Assembly: GCA_021234155.1 (NCBI GenBank)
Contig: JAJEKV010000012.1
Coordinates: 3,259,638 to 3,323,637 of the forward strand
Length of the DNA: 64,000 nt
Reading direction: 5' to 3'
Origin: Isoetes taiwanensis
Taxonomy: Eukaryota > Streptophyta > Lycopodiopsida > Isoetales > Isoetaceae
Positions within the stretch are counted from its first letter, which is position 1. Each line of letters begins with the position of its first letter. The notes below the pieces were generated by a model, which had not been told where the DNA came from, did no database searches, and saw only the letters and a list, made by a program, of their open reading frames with translations. The position numbers and the translations under genes were made by a program. Below, piece after piece: positions 1-11,455 of the stretch.

Positions 1-79
1 TAATTTTCTCCCGTAACATGGCATCAAGAAGACAAAGGTTAATAAATTGAACCAGAGAACAAATACTTTGGGTGCAATA

Positions 80-2105
80 TTAAATCCTTGGAATGTCAAT
101 ATCTGTTATGTATATGAATCCAGTTACATTGCTGTTACACCAAAAGCAATGGTCAAGTGCATGCCAATCTTAAATTATGACATATATATTTTCTATAAGT
201 GAACACTCTTACTTTGAAAGCACTTGATCATGATTCTTGGCATAATATACAGCTAGAACTGCATGTAGAAGGTTCCTACTAATAGTAACAGGAACTACCC
301 TTGTAGGATCAGCTGTAGGTATATGAAGAGCAGACCTTGGGCCATGGTGACTGCCAATAATTCTAAAAACTTGTATTTCATTGAAGTTCGCAACTGACAG
401 ATGTGGTCGAAGTTCCTTTGATATGCCATAGAAATATTCTTGTACAGCATGCAACAAGTCAACCACAAAGCATAACAAAGTCCTTTGAAGATTATAGAGA
501 GTTGATGATAGATACATGTACAGTGAACCCTTTTTATCTATATAACTAAAACCATTGATTTACCTAAGATCAGCAAAAGGAATTATACCTTCCCTCATGA
601 TCTGAGTCTGCTGTTGATAGTTAGAGTTATATGCAACCACACCACCAGACCTGTAAAGTTTTATAGTACCAACACCAGGCTTATTTTGCAATGCACTGTA
701 TGGCATACTGTATAATCTTTCCTGCACACAAGGCTCTTGATATTATTATATAGAACAAGCTATAACAGAATTATATTCATCAAAAAAGGCACGAGTTCTG
801 AATACAAGTCTTATCCAAATTTTCCATATTGAAGCCCCAATAAGTTTGAAAGTCTAATCCATCTGATGGAAGCCCCCTTCGTACTGCATCCAGAAAAAGA
901 AATTACAGGGTTCTAAAATGCAAATTGGAGTTTGAATCTGATCACTATATCAAAATGGGGCTTAGTCTAGTCAATTGGACCTTGAACTTGTGAAACATAG
1001 GTTGAATTTGGTGAAGAAAACACTTACAACATTAGATCTAAGATTATTCATGAGTGAGCTACAGTCTGTTTATCACCTCCTGTTTATTTAGGCATTTATC
1101 ATTGCCACTCGATCAGAGTGGGCCTTAAATCTGATGGATTGGAGCTTGAACTTGTGAAACAGAGGTTGAATTTGGCGAAGAACTAAGATTATTCGTGAGT
1201 GAGCTACAACCTGTTTATCATCTTGGTACAACCTGTTTATTGAGGCATTTATCGGGCGTATATACCATCCGGGATGTGGTAAATCTGGACACCCATTATC
1301 AGCCATGAAGAACCGCGCAGTTTCAAGTCCAAAAACCAACGGTTTTGCGCATTTTTGGATCGATTCTGCTCTATTTCGCCTCAAATCTCTTCCTCTCTTC
1401 ATCAATCTAGCATAAAAGAGGGATACAAAGCGGTTGGCATTGCTTTTTAAAGCGGATCAAACTGCCCATGGAGCAGCAAGATCGATCTGATCAAATTTTT
1501 TGCCCCCGTCGCACAGTTCTACGCCTGATTTTTTGTCCGGATTAACCACTTTTTGTCCGGATTAACCACTTGCCTGATATCGGATGTCCGGATTAACCAC
1601 CTTGGCTGATACCGGATGTCCGGATTAACCACGCGAATTTGTCCGAAAAAAACACTTCCCGGATGATATATACGCAATTCTAGCTATCATGGGCATTACG
1701 GCTAAAAAGCATGCAAAAATCCGATGACCAAAATCTAAAATCTAAAATCTCAAATCAAATCTTAAGGATCCAAGACAACATGAAGGGCTAAGCTTGAAAG
1801 TAAACACGTGTCAAAATAAACAATTTACCTCATAGCCAACCCGCTCAACCCAGCCCATCGTGTTTATCACCATTCCAGTAGGCCGAGTATCAGCATCTGA
1901 TGCAAATTGAGATTCATGTACACGAGACAATTCTTTCGCAAGAGCTTTGTAGGTCTAGATTTCCACTGTCCGGCCAAACCAAATCCATATATTAATGAAC
2001 TACGAAAGGCTTAGAGCAGAAAACGAATGAATGCACAAGGATCACCTTGGAGTAGTATGGCCATAAAAGTAAACATCAAGAGAACCGTGGTTATTAGGGA
2101 AGGGA
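80..2105 (-). CDS. CLP1: CLP1-like polyadenylation factor / polynucleotide-kinase family, 3' portion (5 exons visible)
   Basis: CLP1 is a nuclear subunit of the pre-mRNA cleavage factor complex; relatives are RNA 5'-kinases. I see five minus-strand exons in order: about 2105-2050 (YFYGHTTP), 1954-1829 (TYKALAKEL ... GMVINTMGWVERVGYE), 721-589 (ERLYSMPYSALQNKPG, KLYRSGGVV), 438-213 (EYFYGISKELRPH, VPVTISRNLLHAVLAVYYAK) and 131-80 (NVTGFIYITDIDI). The junctions 721/589/438/213/131 have AG and GT borders in compatible phases, and each peptide matches the family in the right order. Not found: the N-terminal P-loop exons and the short exon before ERLYS (family ...VLVLGQ). The frame stops at 80-82, about 30 residues earlier than usual. 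It is either a decayed gene or one whose missing exons I cannot see. The long intron 722-1828 is full of repeats. Confidence 0.78.
974..1252. repeat. Imperfect direct repeat, ~120 bp, two units
   Basis: Units 974-1102 and 1138-1252 share ATTGGA(C/G)CTTGAACTTGTG, then AGGTTGAATTTGG and TGAGTGAGCTACA, ending in GTTTATT(T/G)AGGCATTTATC. The second unit lacks about 20 bp. It lies in the long intron-like gap of the CLP1-like gene. Confidence 0.85.
1531..1650. repeat. Minisatellite TGTCCGGATTAACCAC
   Basis: Four copies of the 16-mer TGTCCGGATTAACCAC begin near 1534, 1554, 1585 and 1617. The spacing lengthens from 20 to about 31 bp because later units add a TGATA(T/C)CGGA spacer. No coding role is seen. 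Confidence 0.9.
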
Positions 2106-2109
2106 TTTT

Positions 2110-4264
2110 CCGAAAAGCAGAGGATGCGAAAGAACAGTATATGGAGCTTCCCAATTATCAAAGGGCTATGCAATGAAATAATTTCCGTGGTAGACCGTGG
2201 TTCCTAAAAATGGCAGTAAGTAATTTCTATAGTTTTTCTAATTTTCTCTACTGTACATGGAGAAATCCTTAGATCTAATGGCTAGAACTCATTTGAGCTG
2301 AGGTGACTTGCTACGTGGATAGGCTTGTAGGAGGGGTTAGGCAAGCCTGCTAAAAAAGGGGGGGTGTGAAAACGACGTCCATCGCGACTTGGGTCTAGTA
2401 GTCAAGCCATTAATTATGACGGCCCCAACCAGACCCAAAACCCAATGACAACCATCGGGTGGGAAAAAATGAAGAAAGTGTTTATTCACGATAGAAGTTT
2501 ACTGGTCAAGCGATTGGTTATGGGCGACCCCGTCCCCGACCCAGGTCCAAACCCCAATGATTATCATCAGATAAGGATAATGATCCAATAGTGGAAATCC
2601 CATAGTTGCTGATTATAGTACCCATCTATCCTACAGGCAAAAGAACACAGGGCAGGAATGCAGATTCAACTCCTCCATGTTCTAAAAAAATTTAACTTTT
2701 TTGTTGTGGTTGTTTATGGGAGATGCTTTTTTAATTCAAATAAATTAAAAATAAAAAAAGCATTGGCGACTTCAAAAATAATAAATAAACGATCAAATAC
2801 ATCTAAAATACTAAGTATTTGTATCTAATTATTATTATCCAAAAATCATAAATTCCATAAACAACCACAACTAAATAGTTCAAGTTTTTGTTTTTTTCCC
2901 TCCATGCTCCCATTGTCTGTGGGTGCTCTCGCGCAAGCTTAGTGAATTTTTTATGATTTCCTACGAACAGGGCTCTCACCCGGTTCATTTTTGTCCTAAA
3001 CACATGTCGCTCCCGCACCGACACTCTCACTCGTTCATCTTCAAATCGTTGTCAAACATTCCTCTAGGATGTCAAAAGTGTTGCGCAATGAAACTTGAGG
3101 ATTATAGATATTCCTTTTGCATTCTTTGCCATTTTAGTAACATAACAAATTAGATCATCTCCATCCCCAAAACATTCTCCAATGCATGCTCAACCTCTCA
3201 TTGCTGGCGGCCGCATCATAGCTACTTTTTGGCAATCTCCCTTCATCGTCCAAGCAACTTCCTGAAGAAGTCTTCCACGAGCTTCCCTCCGAAAATTCAT
3301 GGCAATGGCAATGGCAGCAAAATTCCCGCCTTCTTACATGAGGACCCTTTGCTTGCAGCTGCTCCATCAGCCATCACTCTAAAACTTGGCAATTGAGTCA
3401 GATTCTGTTGTTAATCGATGTTTGAAGAAGATCGATAATTTGTGTTCGTTGTGTCCTTTCAAAAAGTTGTCGCGGCCTTTTTGAAAAGTTGTGTTGGCCC
3501 TTTAAAAAAATAGAAGGCCACCTTTTTCTCGCTTATAAAATAATATCTATCTATGTTGTTTACAAAGCAATCCGATGTTGTGGGTCTTCTTAATAAGTTG
3601 TGTTGGCCTTTTAAAAAATAGAAGGCCTTTGCCTATTTTAGATTGCCCATAACCCGTTGGATTCCCGTAGACGTAAAAATTCTTATCTTATCTTATCTTG
3701 AAACATGCAATGTTGTGGTGGCATTTTAGAAAATAAATGATGGCATCTTCTTCTTCTTTACCTTTAGTGACTTAGATATTATTTCTTATCCTCTGAGCAG
3801 AGAGCCCATCAAGCAAAACTTGTTCTTTAAAATCTGGGGTCAGAAGTAACCTAGATTTGATTAAAGGTGACTGCTCGCTCCAAAGCTTTCTGCCCACCAA
3901 TGTAATGCAACATTCACATGAGCCATCGCATTTGCAACTACCAAATGGGTAATGGAGCATTCACATGAGTCAAAATATTATGCCTAGAATATGTCCCCAC
4001 AAGCAAATTTGAACTAGCATTAGTGTTCAAAGAAGCATAGTCTATGAAACTACTCTTGTAATAGCCAGTATGAACGAAATGCATAAATGCATACACGGAT
4101 GGAGTTTTTCAGTTCATGTAACTATAAACAACCACAACAATAAGATTTTAAATTTCTTCTTTTGATGCTTAGAGATCTGAAGGGAGCAAATTTCGACACA
4201 GAGCCCAACTCCGAATCTTCAAACCAGCAAGGTATCAAAATGTCATTTGGAGCAACGGACGAGT
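2110..4264. other. Gene-poor stretch with degenerate direct repeats
   Basis: I see no supportable gene. It contains a diverged direct repeat at 2394-2465 and 2500-2575 (both ...GTCAAGC.ATT..TTATG followed by CCCAATGA). There is also a short repeated block at 3465-3520 and 3595-3635 (AGTTGTGTTGGCC then TAGAAGGCC). The short open frames at 2923-3153 and 3155-3367 have no family resemblance that I recognise. Confidence 0.6.
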
Positions 4265-4710
4265 AGATATCAAAGAAATCGATGCTAGCGATAAAAATGA
4301 ATATCAAGTTTTGCAGAAGTTTGAAGGGCATACCATATGTAATACAGATATTAGGGCATTCAGGACAAGGGAAAGTCCCCTTGGACTTTTTTCAGGCCTG
4401 GAAAGGGGTTATTATAAAGCAAATTGCCGAGGGAATAAGCAATATCCATGAAAAAGATGCGATTCATAGGGACATAAAGACACGAATATCTTGGTGAAGA
4501 TGGGAGGGGATGAGGGCTTCATCATCAAAATTACTGATTTTGGTAAAGCTAAACCAGGATTTTAGACCTAGATGCACACAACAGAGACAAGTACACCTAT
4601 GTACTAGCCCCCAGAGATGGAGGCAGATGAGGGTCATACCTCGAGAGAGGAAAATGTTTATAGTTTTGGGAATATCTATATAGAAATCCTTACAGAAATA
4701 CTTTGAAATG
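4265..4710 (+). pseudogene. Protein kinase catalytic-domain pseudogene
   Basis: The remains of a kinase domain read left to right. An IKQIAEGISNIHEK helix leads to the catalytic loop HRDIKT (about 4463-4480). A +1 frame change then gives NILVK-like sequence, the metal-binding loop ITDFGKAK (about 4531-4555), a PPEME segment in place of APE (about 4605-4622) and ENVYSFGNIYIEIL (about 4652-4695). HRD and DFG are intact, but at least one frameshift and several stops break the frame, and the N-lobe with its ATP-binding lysine is not recognisable. The wording resembles plant MLK/RLCK-like soluble kinases. I cannot name the subfamily. Confidence 0.7.
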
Positions 4711-4859
4711 CCATGCAATTCTATATTGCATAGGTACAGGCATTCGTTATTTTGGCTCTGAAAAAACGAATGTATATGATAGATTAATCTTGAACAGAGC
4801 CGATTCTAGTACAATATAATTTGGATTTCGTCAAAAAAGTATAAACAGAACTGCCCTGT

Positions 4860-5065
4860 CCAATAGAGGACATCCGTTTTGCAACCTGAAGGTATTCTTT
4901 ATAGCATAGGAGGCCGTAAAGGTCGCTCACACTATCTCCCCCCGATTTGGGTTATTAAATAAATCAGTGAAAATCCTTCTGGGCTTCAATATGGAAACCC
5001 TTCCGAATTTCCATGAAATGAGGAAGGATTTCCACATATTGAAGCACAGAAGGGTTTCCATAAAA
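4860..5065. repeat. GGAAACCCTTCC-type repeat, copy A
   Basis: A short block has GGACATCCGTTTTGCAACCTG at 4868-4888, followed at 4990-5060 by units of the form GGAAACCCTTCC(N)TTTCC in both orientations. The same two elements recur at 16110-16550, so this is a dispersed repeat family. Confidence 0.65.
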
Positions 5066-5945
5066 AATATAAATAGATTACCTTTTGGGGGAAGAGATAT
5101 CCACTGCTAAATAATTCTTAGAAATTAATTCCAACAGCTATTCTTGAAGAGCTTTTTAGAGAAAGGGATTTTTTTTTGTCTTACCTCTTGTTCTGGCGAT
5201 TTCTTTCCTGCAACTGAGAATTAGGAAGTGCTTCAGGCAGATCAGGAAGTGTTTCAGGCGATCAGGAAGTGTTTCAAGCAATTCCCTTCTGTATTTCTAC
5301 GAAGTGTTTCTATTCACTAATTGCTTTTGTGATTCAAGAACGGTTTTAGTGATTGCGGTTTAAGTTTCAATCTGGTATGAAGAAGCCAATGTTCCACTCG
5401 ATTTCTGGAGTTCCTGAAGCATTGCCGATGTGTTTTAATTCTTTTTCTTTTTGTACGAAATTAGGAAGCAGACCCCGCAATGGACAGATGCAGCCTCTAC
5501 ATTTCCTGTTGGTTTGCACCCAAATAGGTCCGCATAAATCCTTATTTTCTTTTATCTTTTAGGCAATAAGAAACCTATTAAAATCTTGATTGTTATCCGT
5601 GAATCCCAGGAAGCTTTTGACATCTACACGCTAAGAAAACATGGATACCAAGAGCAAGATTATTCTTCCATTCCTAGGCATCTGCCCTGCTACGTAATGA
5701 TGTAGATACAAGCAATCAACAGGCAAAATTTCTGTAAGAGTGCATGAAACCAAATCAAAATCATCAGAATTCTTGGGCGTTTTTTGCAACTGGTGGTAAA
5801 TTTTTTTTTGCAAGGTTTCCATGGCACGGCAGTAAGCATATGCTGAACAAATCAAGCGGCTAATCCACGGTAAATTTTATGTAAATTTGCATGTCATTTT
5901 CTCTGTAAATCTGTCATTTCCTCAGTTATAAATCTGCCAAATTTA
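5066..5945. other. No gene recognised
   Basis: There is a short tandem run of AGGAAGTG(C/T)TTCAGGC units at 5223-5280. Open frames at 5353-5562 (plus) and 5631-5855 (minus) lack motifs or homology that I can recognise. Confidence 0.5.
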
Positions 5946-6366
5946 GGCCCTTTTTCCACAGCAGTCACAAAATACGGCTGTCATATACCATATAAGACAC
6001 CATTTGTGACTCCAAGGCTAAAATGAGACACACAAATCTAAACTTGTTTTTCCACTGCATGGTAGTCATAAAATATGACACCACTAAAATGCTAGTGGAA
6101 AAGCATGAAAAAATAAGACACGTCTTATTTTTAGTTTTTTTTAGTTATATATTCAAATAAGACTAGGTGTCTTATTTTACGGCAGGGAAAATCCCCCGGA
6201 ATAAAATAAGACTCCATTTGCTATCCAAACCTATTCCGAACCTAAATAAGACATGTCTTATTTTTATAGTGGAAAAGTGATTTACTTTTAAGACAATAGG
6301 TGGCCAAACATCATTGGATAAAATATGTGACTTTTAGAGATAAGAGACTACCGTGGAAAAAGGGCC
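5946..6366. mobile_element. Tourist-like (PIF/Harbinger) MITE with TTA target duplication
   Basis: The element starts GGCCCTTTTTCCACAGCAGTC and ends with the inverted form GACTACCGTGGAAAAAGGGCC, giving terminal inverted repeats of about 20 bp. It is flanked on both sides by TTA (5943-5945 and 6367-6369), the 3-bp TWA duplication typical of PIF/Harbinger. It is 421 bp long with no coding capacity. Internal AATAAGACACGTCTTATT is a near-perfect palindrome, so the transcript would fold back. Confidence 0.88.
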
Positions 6367-6466
6367 TTATGCCGTTTATCTCAGTTAATCTGCCGTTTCT
6401 GAGGATTTCTCAGTAATCTGCTGAATTTATGCCGTTGAGTGGCCAGATTGGTGTGAAGATGTAATT

Positions 6467-6725
6467 ATGAGAGAATAGCTTCACGAACCTATGGCAAATG
6501 TTATTATCTTGAAGAATAATCATTGGGAAAGCATTGATGAAATTTACAATTTGGTATCATTCTTTGGGCATTAACTTGAATGGCAATAAAATTTGAGGCC
6601 TGCAATTTGCTTTACCTAAGCGATTGATATGATCAATGGCAGTTAATGAGATGCAAAGGGAACGGAGAATAGCGTTACGAACCTATGGCAAACTATGGCA
6701 AACATTATTATCTTAAGGAGTAAGC
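6467..6725. repeat. ~50-bp direct repeat separated by ~150 bp
   Basis: GAGAATAGC(T/G)T.ACGAACCTATGGCAAA followed by TTATTATCTT occurs at 6472-6515 and again at 6669-6715. In the second unit the CTATGGCAAA portion is itself doubled. No gene is seen. Confidence 0.75.
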
Positions 6726-8050
6726 ATTTTTGTGCACAAGGTTTATTTGGTGGGGAGGGGGTCATACAACTTTTGAAAACATACTACATGAAAACAATAT
6801 TTTGATGTAGTTAGAGTAGACTAGATGCCACATGTGATCTTGAGAAATTTAAAGAAATTAAAGCACCAAACCATTAGCTCTATTGCATTAAATACATATT
6901 GAAATTCTAACAAGTTTGCAATGATGTTTCTTGTTTATGTTCTTCATGATGCATCGTCACACATTGACAATGTAGACCAAAGGTCTCCAAATAATTAGAG
7001 TGGAGAACCCAAGATATGCAAGATATCTAGTAGATTCTCCAACATAAGTATATCTACATTGTTAAATATGTTAAGATTCCCACAAATTTTTAATCAAGAT
7101 TTGGTTTGAGCACTCAGTTGCCAAAATTTACATGGAAATAACGTTTTGTATGGAAATAACGGAAATAACGTTCTATGGAAATAAAGCTGTGGATGTACAA
7201 AGGAAATAGAATTAATCGTAGCTCTTGGTAATAGCAGCAAGAAAAACTCTAACAGCAACCACATGCATCTATTATGTAGAATAACCATTTATGTGCCAAC
7301 ATTTATAACTTCAAATACTGGGGAAGGTGGATCTTTCTGCTGCAGATAATGCCATCTAAAACTCTTGCATATACTTCAAATACTGGGGAAGGTGGGTGAA
7401 TCTAATTCTGTTAAAGATAATGCCATTGAAAACTCTGTGATTTCTCATCTTCACAAGCACTAGGTGTGACTCTACCTGAGTACATGTTTAGGCATGATTT
7501 CCAATGGAGAATTGCACATTTGGCATTAAGCCATCTTGGTACATGCTTTTGAAACATTCTGCTGCAAAGCTAACTTGTCCTTGTGTGCATACCTATGTGC
7601 ATACAGTGTAGTCATTGGGCTACCAAATGGTCATTTCTATAATTATGTTGCCACTAGCATGTATTTGAACCAAGCACGAACTTTTATACTACAGACTTTG
7701 CATGTTCCTTTAACCAGAAACTTGAAGCTTCAAAGGGCTGCAAAAACCAACACATGATTAGCAAATAATATAGAAACAGTAGCATGACCAAGCATCGAAA
7801 CCATTTGTTCTTGAACTCAGGACACCTTCATATTTTGCCACCATTTGTTCTAGCTTGGGGCAATTATCTGCTTGAGCAAGACATCAACCATGCACATGCA
7901 ATGGGAAACTGTTGATATAGATATTATGATCTGGTCTCAATGGATTAAAGTAGGATACGTTGTTGGTGTTGGCGATAATTGCACTCCATGGCAATATAGC
8001 TCAATTTTTTTGAACTGCCCACGACATTAAAGAACATGAAATTATTAAAT
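6726..8050. other. No gene recognised; short tandem repeat inside
   Basis: A ~65-bp tandem duplication occurs at 7309-7437 (ACTTCAAATACTGGGGAAGG, then GATAATGCCAT). The KDM5-like remnant to the right should continue leftward on the minus strand into the catalytic JmjC core, but I could not find its iron-binding HxE or the later histidine here. Confidence 0.5.
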
Positions 8051-8054
8051 AAAA

Positions 8055-8690
8055 GACATCTGTATGCCCAGGAAAATTGCTGCTATATATTGCCATATCA
8101 AGATCACTGTCGTATAAAAACATTAACTGGCGCATTTGATTCCTCTACAACCTGGTAAGAGTGCTGCTCGATCTCTGAATGACTAACTGACTGGCCATTA
8201 AACCACTGCTTCTTAAAAGCTTCAGACATATGCCATAGAGACTCAAGATTATGGCAATGGCTCTGTCCTTGAAGCCATGCATGCAAGCAATACCAATTTC
8301 CCAAAGAAACCGCAGAAAAGGGGGAGACAGACAGCATAAATGCTCTCCCCTGAGTTTGCAAATACTTGTCACATTGTAACTTGAGCGTCTCTGAATTACA
8401 TGTTGCAGGCCTTTCCTACAGCTGATGTATGGCCTGCAAATTTGTAGGGAAACAGAAAGATTGTATGTCTAAAGCAAATGGAGGTTTCCATGATTTTGGT
8501 GGGACAATGCAGCAAAGACCATAGGGCTCTGCCACAGGACGAATTTTGGCTATGAAATCTGAAAGGTCCTAGAATTCCTCTGCAGTTGGATAAGATACAT
8601 GTGCTTTTGAGAGGCTAAGCGCCCTGAATCCGCAGATCTCTTTCTTTGTTTTGAGGCCAACCTCCTGTTCACTACCAACCTCAACCCCTG
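8055..8690 (-). pseudogene. KDM5/JMJ17-type H3K4 demethylase remnant (JmjN, linker, start of JmjC)
   Basis: Intact relatives remove methyl groups from histone H3 lysine 4 in the nucleus. Read on the minus strand, 8625-8420 gives the JmjN domain: YPTAEEF-stop-DLSDF, IAKIRPVAEPYG, CIVPPKSWKPPFALD and FPTNLQAIHQL-stop. RPATCNSETLKL follows, then the pre-JmjC segment SYQVVEESNAPVNV, and in another frame YDSDLDMAIYSSNFP (family YGADLDTSVHGSGFP). Both in-frame stops are TAG where relatives usually have another residue, and at least one reads as CAG to TAG. That is the change expected from deamination of methylated CHG cytosine. No intact catalytic core is visible, so I call it a pseudogene. Confidence 0.82.
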
Positions 8691-8999
8691 GTCTTCCCTT
8701 AACTATTGTTCGTATGACATCTCCAATCTAGAACAAACACTCAGACTTCCCATAAGAAATCAATGCTTGAACAAAAACATGGTTTTACTCTGAATCCGGA
8801 GATCTACAGCACTTTGTGAAGCCCTATAGAGAGATGCCTTTTGTATATGCTCTCTGAGCTTTAAACTGCTACAAATGTTCCTGAAATGTGACTCCAGAGG
8901 ATATGATCTTCGATTGGCCACAAAACTCTATTTGTAATGTAAATGTTGAGCCCTTAAAGCAAAACATCAATGTGGACATGCAATATATAAAATGGAAAG

Positions 9000-9190
9000 C
9001 CTCCAAACTTTAGAAAAAGGGCATGGTTTCAGCAAATCCGGCATGGGTTTAGCAGGGTTTATGCACGTTTCAGCAAATCCGGCAAAAAGGGCATGGCTTC
9101 AGCAGGGTTTCAGCATGATTTCAGCAAATCCGGCAAAAAGGGCATGGGTTCTGCAAATCTGGCATGGTTTCATCAGGTTTATGGCCGAAA
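9000..9190. repeat. Minisatellite TTTCAGCAAATCCGGCA
   Basis: TTTCAGCAAATCCGGCA occurs at about 9028, 9069 and 9119, with GCAAATCTGGCATGG at 9154. The spacers are AAAAGGGCATGG. Units are roughly 41-50 bp and irregular. Because it stays open in frame it gives a spurious small ORF. Confidence 0.85.
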
Positions 9191-9316
9191 AACTCGAACC
9201 TGGCTGTCAGGTACCGTGGAATGCTCTGTTCTTCGGTGGAGGCTAGATGTCCCTTTCTTTTTCTACTTATTTTCTTCACTCTGTAGCTCAAATCCGGTGA
9301 ATCTGCCTCCATAGCC

Positions 9317-9421
9317 ATGGCACACAACACCTTATTCTCTCTCTTCCTCTTCTTCGCCCCTGTTTTCTTTTTTCACGCTTCCTCCCGCTTGCTTCATCCC
9401 CCTTTTTGCGGATCTGTTTGA
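9317..9421 (+). CDS. Possible 5' exon encoding a signal peptide
   Basis: ATG at 9317 opens a 34-residue frame: charged start, then a run of Leu/Phe/Ala (LFSLFLFFAPVFFFHASS). This looks like a secretory signal peptide with an ASS cleavage-type site. It stops at 9419-9421 unless spliced, and no downstream coding exon could be joined. Equally it may be chance, since the stretch is T/C-rich. Confidence 0.25.
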   Translation: MAHNTLFSLFLFFAPVFFFHASSRLLHPPFCGSV

Positions 9422-9429
9422 TTATTTCG

Positions 9430-10100
9430 GTCTTGCTGGAGTTTTTTCTAAGCTTGATGATCTGTTACAGGAGGAGGATTTCAATCACATATAAGAGCCT
9501 TAAAAGACTTGTTTTTGTCATTGGCAGTTCTACAATATTCGAGCATGATCGAATGCTGTGCCAATGGCAGGATCATTTTCTATATGTTCGTTTGCCAATC
9601 CCCTGTTTGGTAGTAATGAAGGCGTGAGAAATATATGTTTGGGTATTCTAGCATGAGAATGAGACTTGTGCCAGGGTTTTCTGCGGGTCTTGTAGTTGCA
9701 TTTTATGTAAGTTCTTGCTAAAATCACAAGCAATGGGTTATTTTGTCACATTCCTGGATCTGCACGCTCGTTCTGAGCAAAATTTTAAGTAGCATTGGCT
9801 CCCCGAGTGCTCCCCGAGTCTCGGTTTTATCTTGTTCTTGCTTGAAAATACCCTGTTCTTGTTTTTTTTCTTGCTTTAAAGCGGCCATGGCATTGCCAAT
9901 ATTGGCAAGGGGTTCAAATCCCCATCCACAAAAATTCTGGGCAGTGCATAGAATAACAATGGACAGGCACACAAAAAAATGGAGTAGCGCAAGTTTATAT
10001 TTTCTTCCAATTCAATCCACCCTGCTTGCTTTTGCAAGCAAATGTAAGTTATACTTTGAGAATCTGCCGCTCATTTGCAGAAATTGAAAATGCCAAACAT
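9430..10100. other. No gene recognised
   Basis: There are open frames on both strands (9743-10087 plus; 9724-9972 minus), but none has recognisable motifs, splice context or family resemblance. Confidence 0.45.
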
Positions 10101-10107
10101 TGGGCTT

Positions 10108-10465
10108 CTCCAGGTGATTCCTTCCCGAGGAATAGTACGCGGTGATTCCACGGGAGAGAATATTTATGCGGTGATTCCACGGGAGAGAATATTTACGTGG
10201 TGATTCCACGGGGGAGAATATTATCGTACGCGGTGATTCCACGGGGGAGAATATTACCGTATGCGGTGATTCCACCCCGCAGGATCAATTCCATGTGATT
10301 CCGTCGCGTAGAATAAAAGGTTGGTGATTCCATCCCGCGGTATTTCGCAGACGTGATTCCGCCGGAAGGTATAAAATAGAGCCTGTCAGGTACGGATAAC
10401 GGGGCAAGAGGGTACGGATAACGGGGCAGGAGGGTTAGTGATTCCGCGGGAGAGTTTCACCGCGA
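10108..10465. repeat. GGTGATTCC-type minisatellite
   Basis: At least eight units of GGTGATTCCACGGG(A/G)GAGAA, GC-rich and 29-40 bp long, run from 10112 to 10300. Degenerate units (GTGATTCC(G/A)(T/C)C) continue to about 10450. A different doublet, GGTACGGATAACGGGGCA, lies at 10389-10428. The right edge GATGGAATCAACC is inverted relative to the unit. No ORF of interest. Confidence 0.88.
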
Positions 10466-10905
10466 TGGAATCAACCAAAACCAGGGTAACGATATTTTCA
10501 CCCCTCTATTACTAATAGTATTCGTCCTGTATGTGAAGGCTCGGGAGCACAGACTTTTGCCTCATTCAGCCAGATCATGTATCTTTGAAGTATTGAAATT
10601 GCCCCTCCTTTGCTCACATAAACAACTGCTAGAGAAGTTTACCATATGACCCAGTTCTCCTTCATTTCAGGGGCTTTTACTTTGTTATACTTGAGGTAGC
10701 TAAAACCATAATTATCATCTCAATAACAGGTCTCACATACATTGGCCCTGGCTACCAAACCATGAGAATGGCTGGATCTAATTCAAAAAACAAACGGAGT
10801 GAACTGCTAAGGCCAGAAACCAATATTGAAAATATTACTTGTGCAATTATTATTTAGACATGGTTGCTATGCTTCCTTGCATTTGTAAGCAGAAATTGTA
10901 GCTTT

Positions 10906-11455
10906 TGTTTCGTCAATGGCAAAGTTACAGCTTTGACTAGAACTGTCAAAAGGATGATTGCAAAGCCATAGGAATATGGAATATTGACCGAACTCAATCC
11001 ATCTTTCAAAACCTGCAAATGAAAATCCAAACAAGATAAATACATGTTTGTTCGACAGTAAATCTAAACTCTAAGAATGTGAACTATAGGGAAGCAAGAC
11101 GCTTGAGGATATGACTCCGTATCAAAGCATAATTAGTAAGTGGTAATGCTATTTTTGAATCCGTTTGGAAGCAATTCAAAACTGCTTCTGAGATATTAGT
11201 AATTCCGGTAACCCAATCCCCCTTTGCCTTATCCGCAGTGTCCACAACAGCATCTGTTGAAACAGCAGCACCGGCCAGACTATACAACAAGCCCTCCACT
11301 CGTTCAAATAAAGCTTCAGATCCGTGAAAAGCAGCGCGGACCACAGATTCTAATTCATCAGGTCCTGTCGTTCCAGTGAACAAAAATTGGCCTGTGGGTA
11401 AGGGAGAAAAAATGTAAAGGGGACCATGGAAACTGTCCGTAACCATTTTTTCCAT
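10906..11455 (-). pseudogene. ALB3: ALBINO3 (chloroplast YidC/Oxa1 insertase), two exons only
   Basis: ALB3 inserts light-harvesting proteins into the thylakoid membrane. Exon 11455-11183 ends ERVEGLLYSLAGAAVSTDAV ... GDWVTGITNISEA at a GT donor. Exon 2 starts at 11012 after TTTGCAG and gives VLKDGLSSVNIPYSYGFAII and LLTVLVKAVTLPLTKQ, the first transmembrane helix of the insertase. Both pieces align with plant ALB3 in order and phase 0. After LTKQ (about 10906) the similarity stops where relatives continue with QVESTLAMQ. The remaining four helices are not found to the left, and the N-terminus lacks a usual transit peptide. It is therefore a fragment, either truncated or with distant exons outside my recognition. 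Confidence 0.82.
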
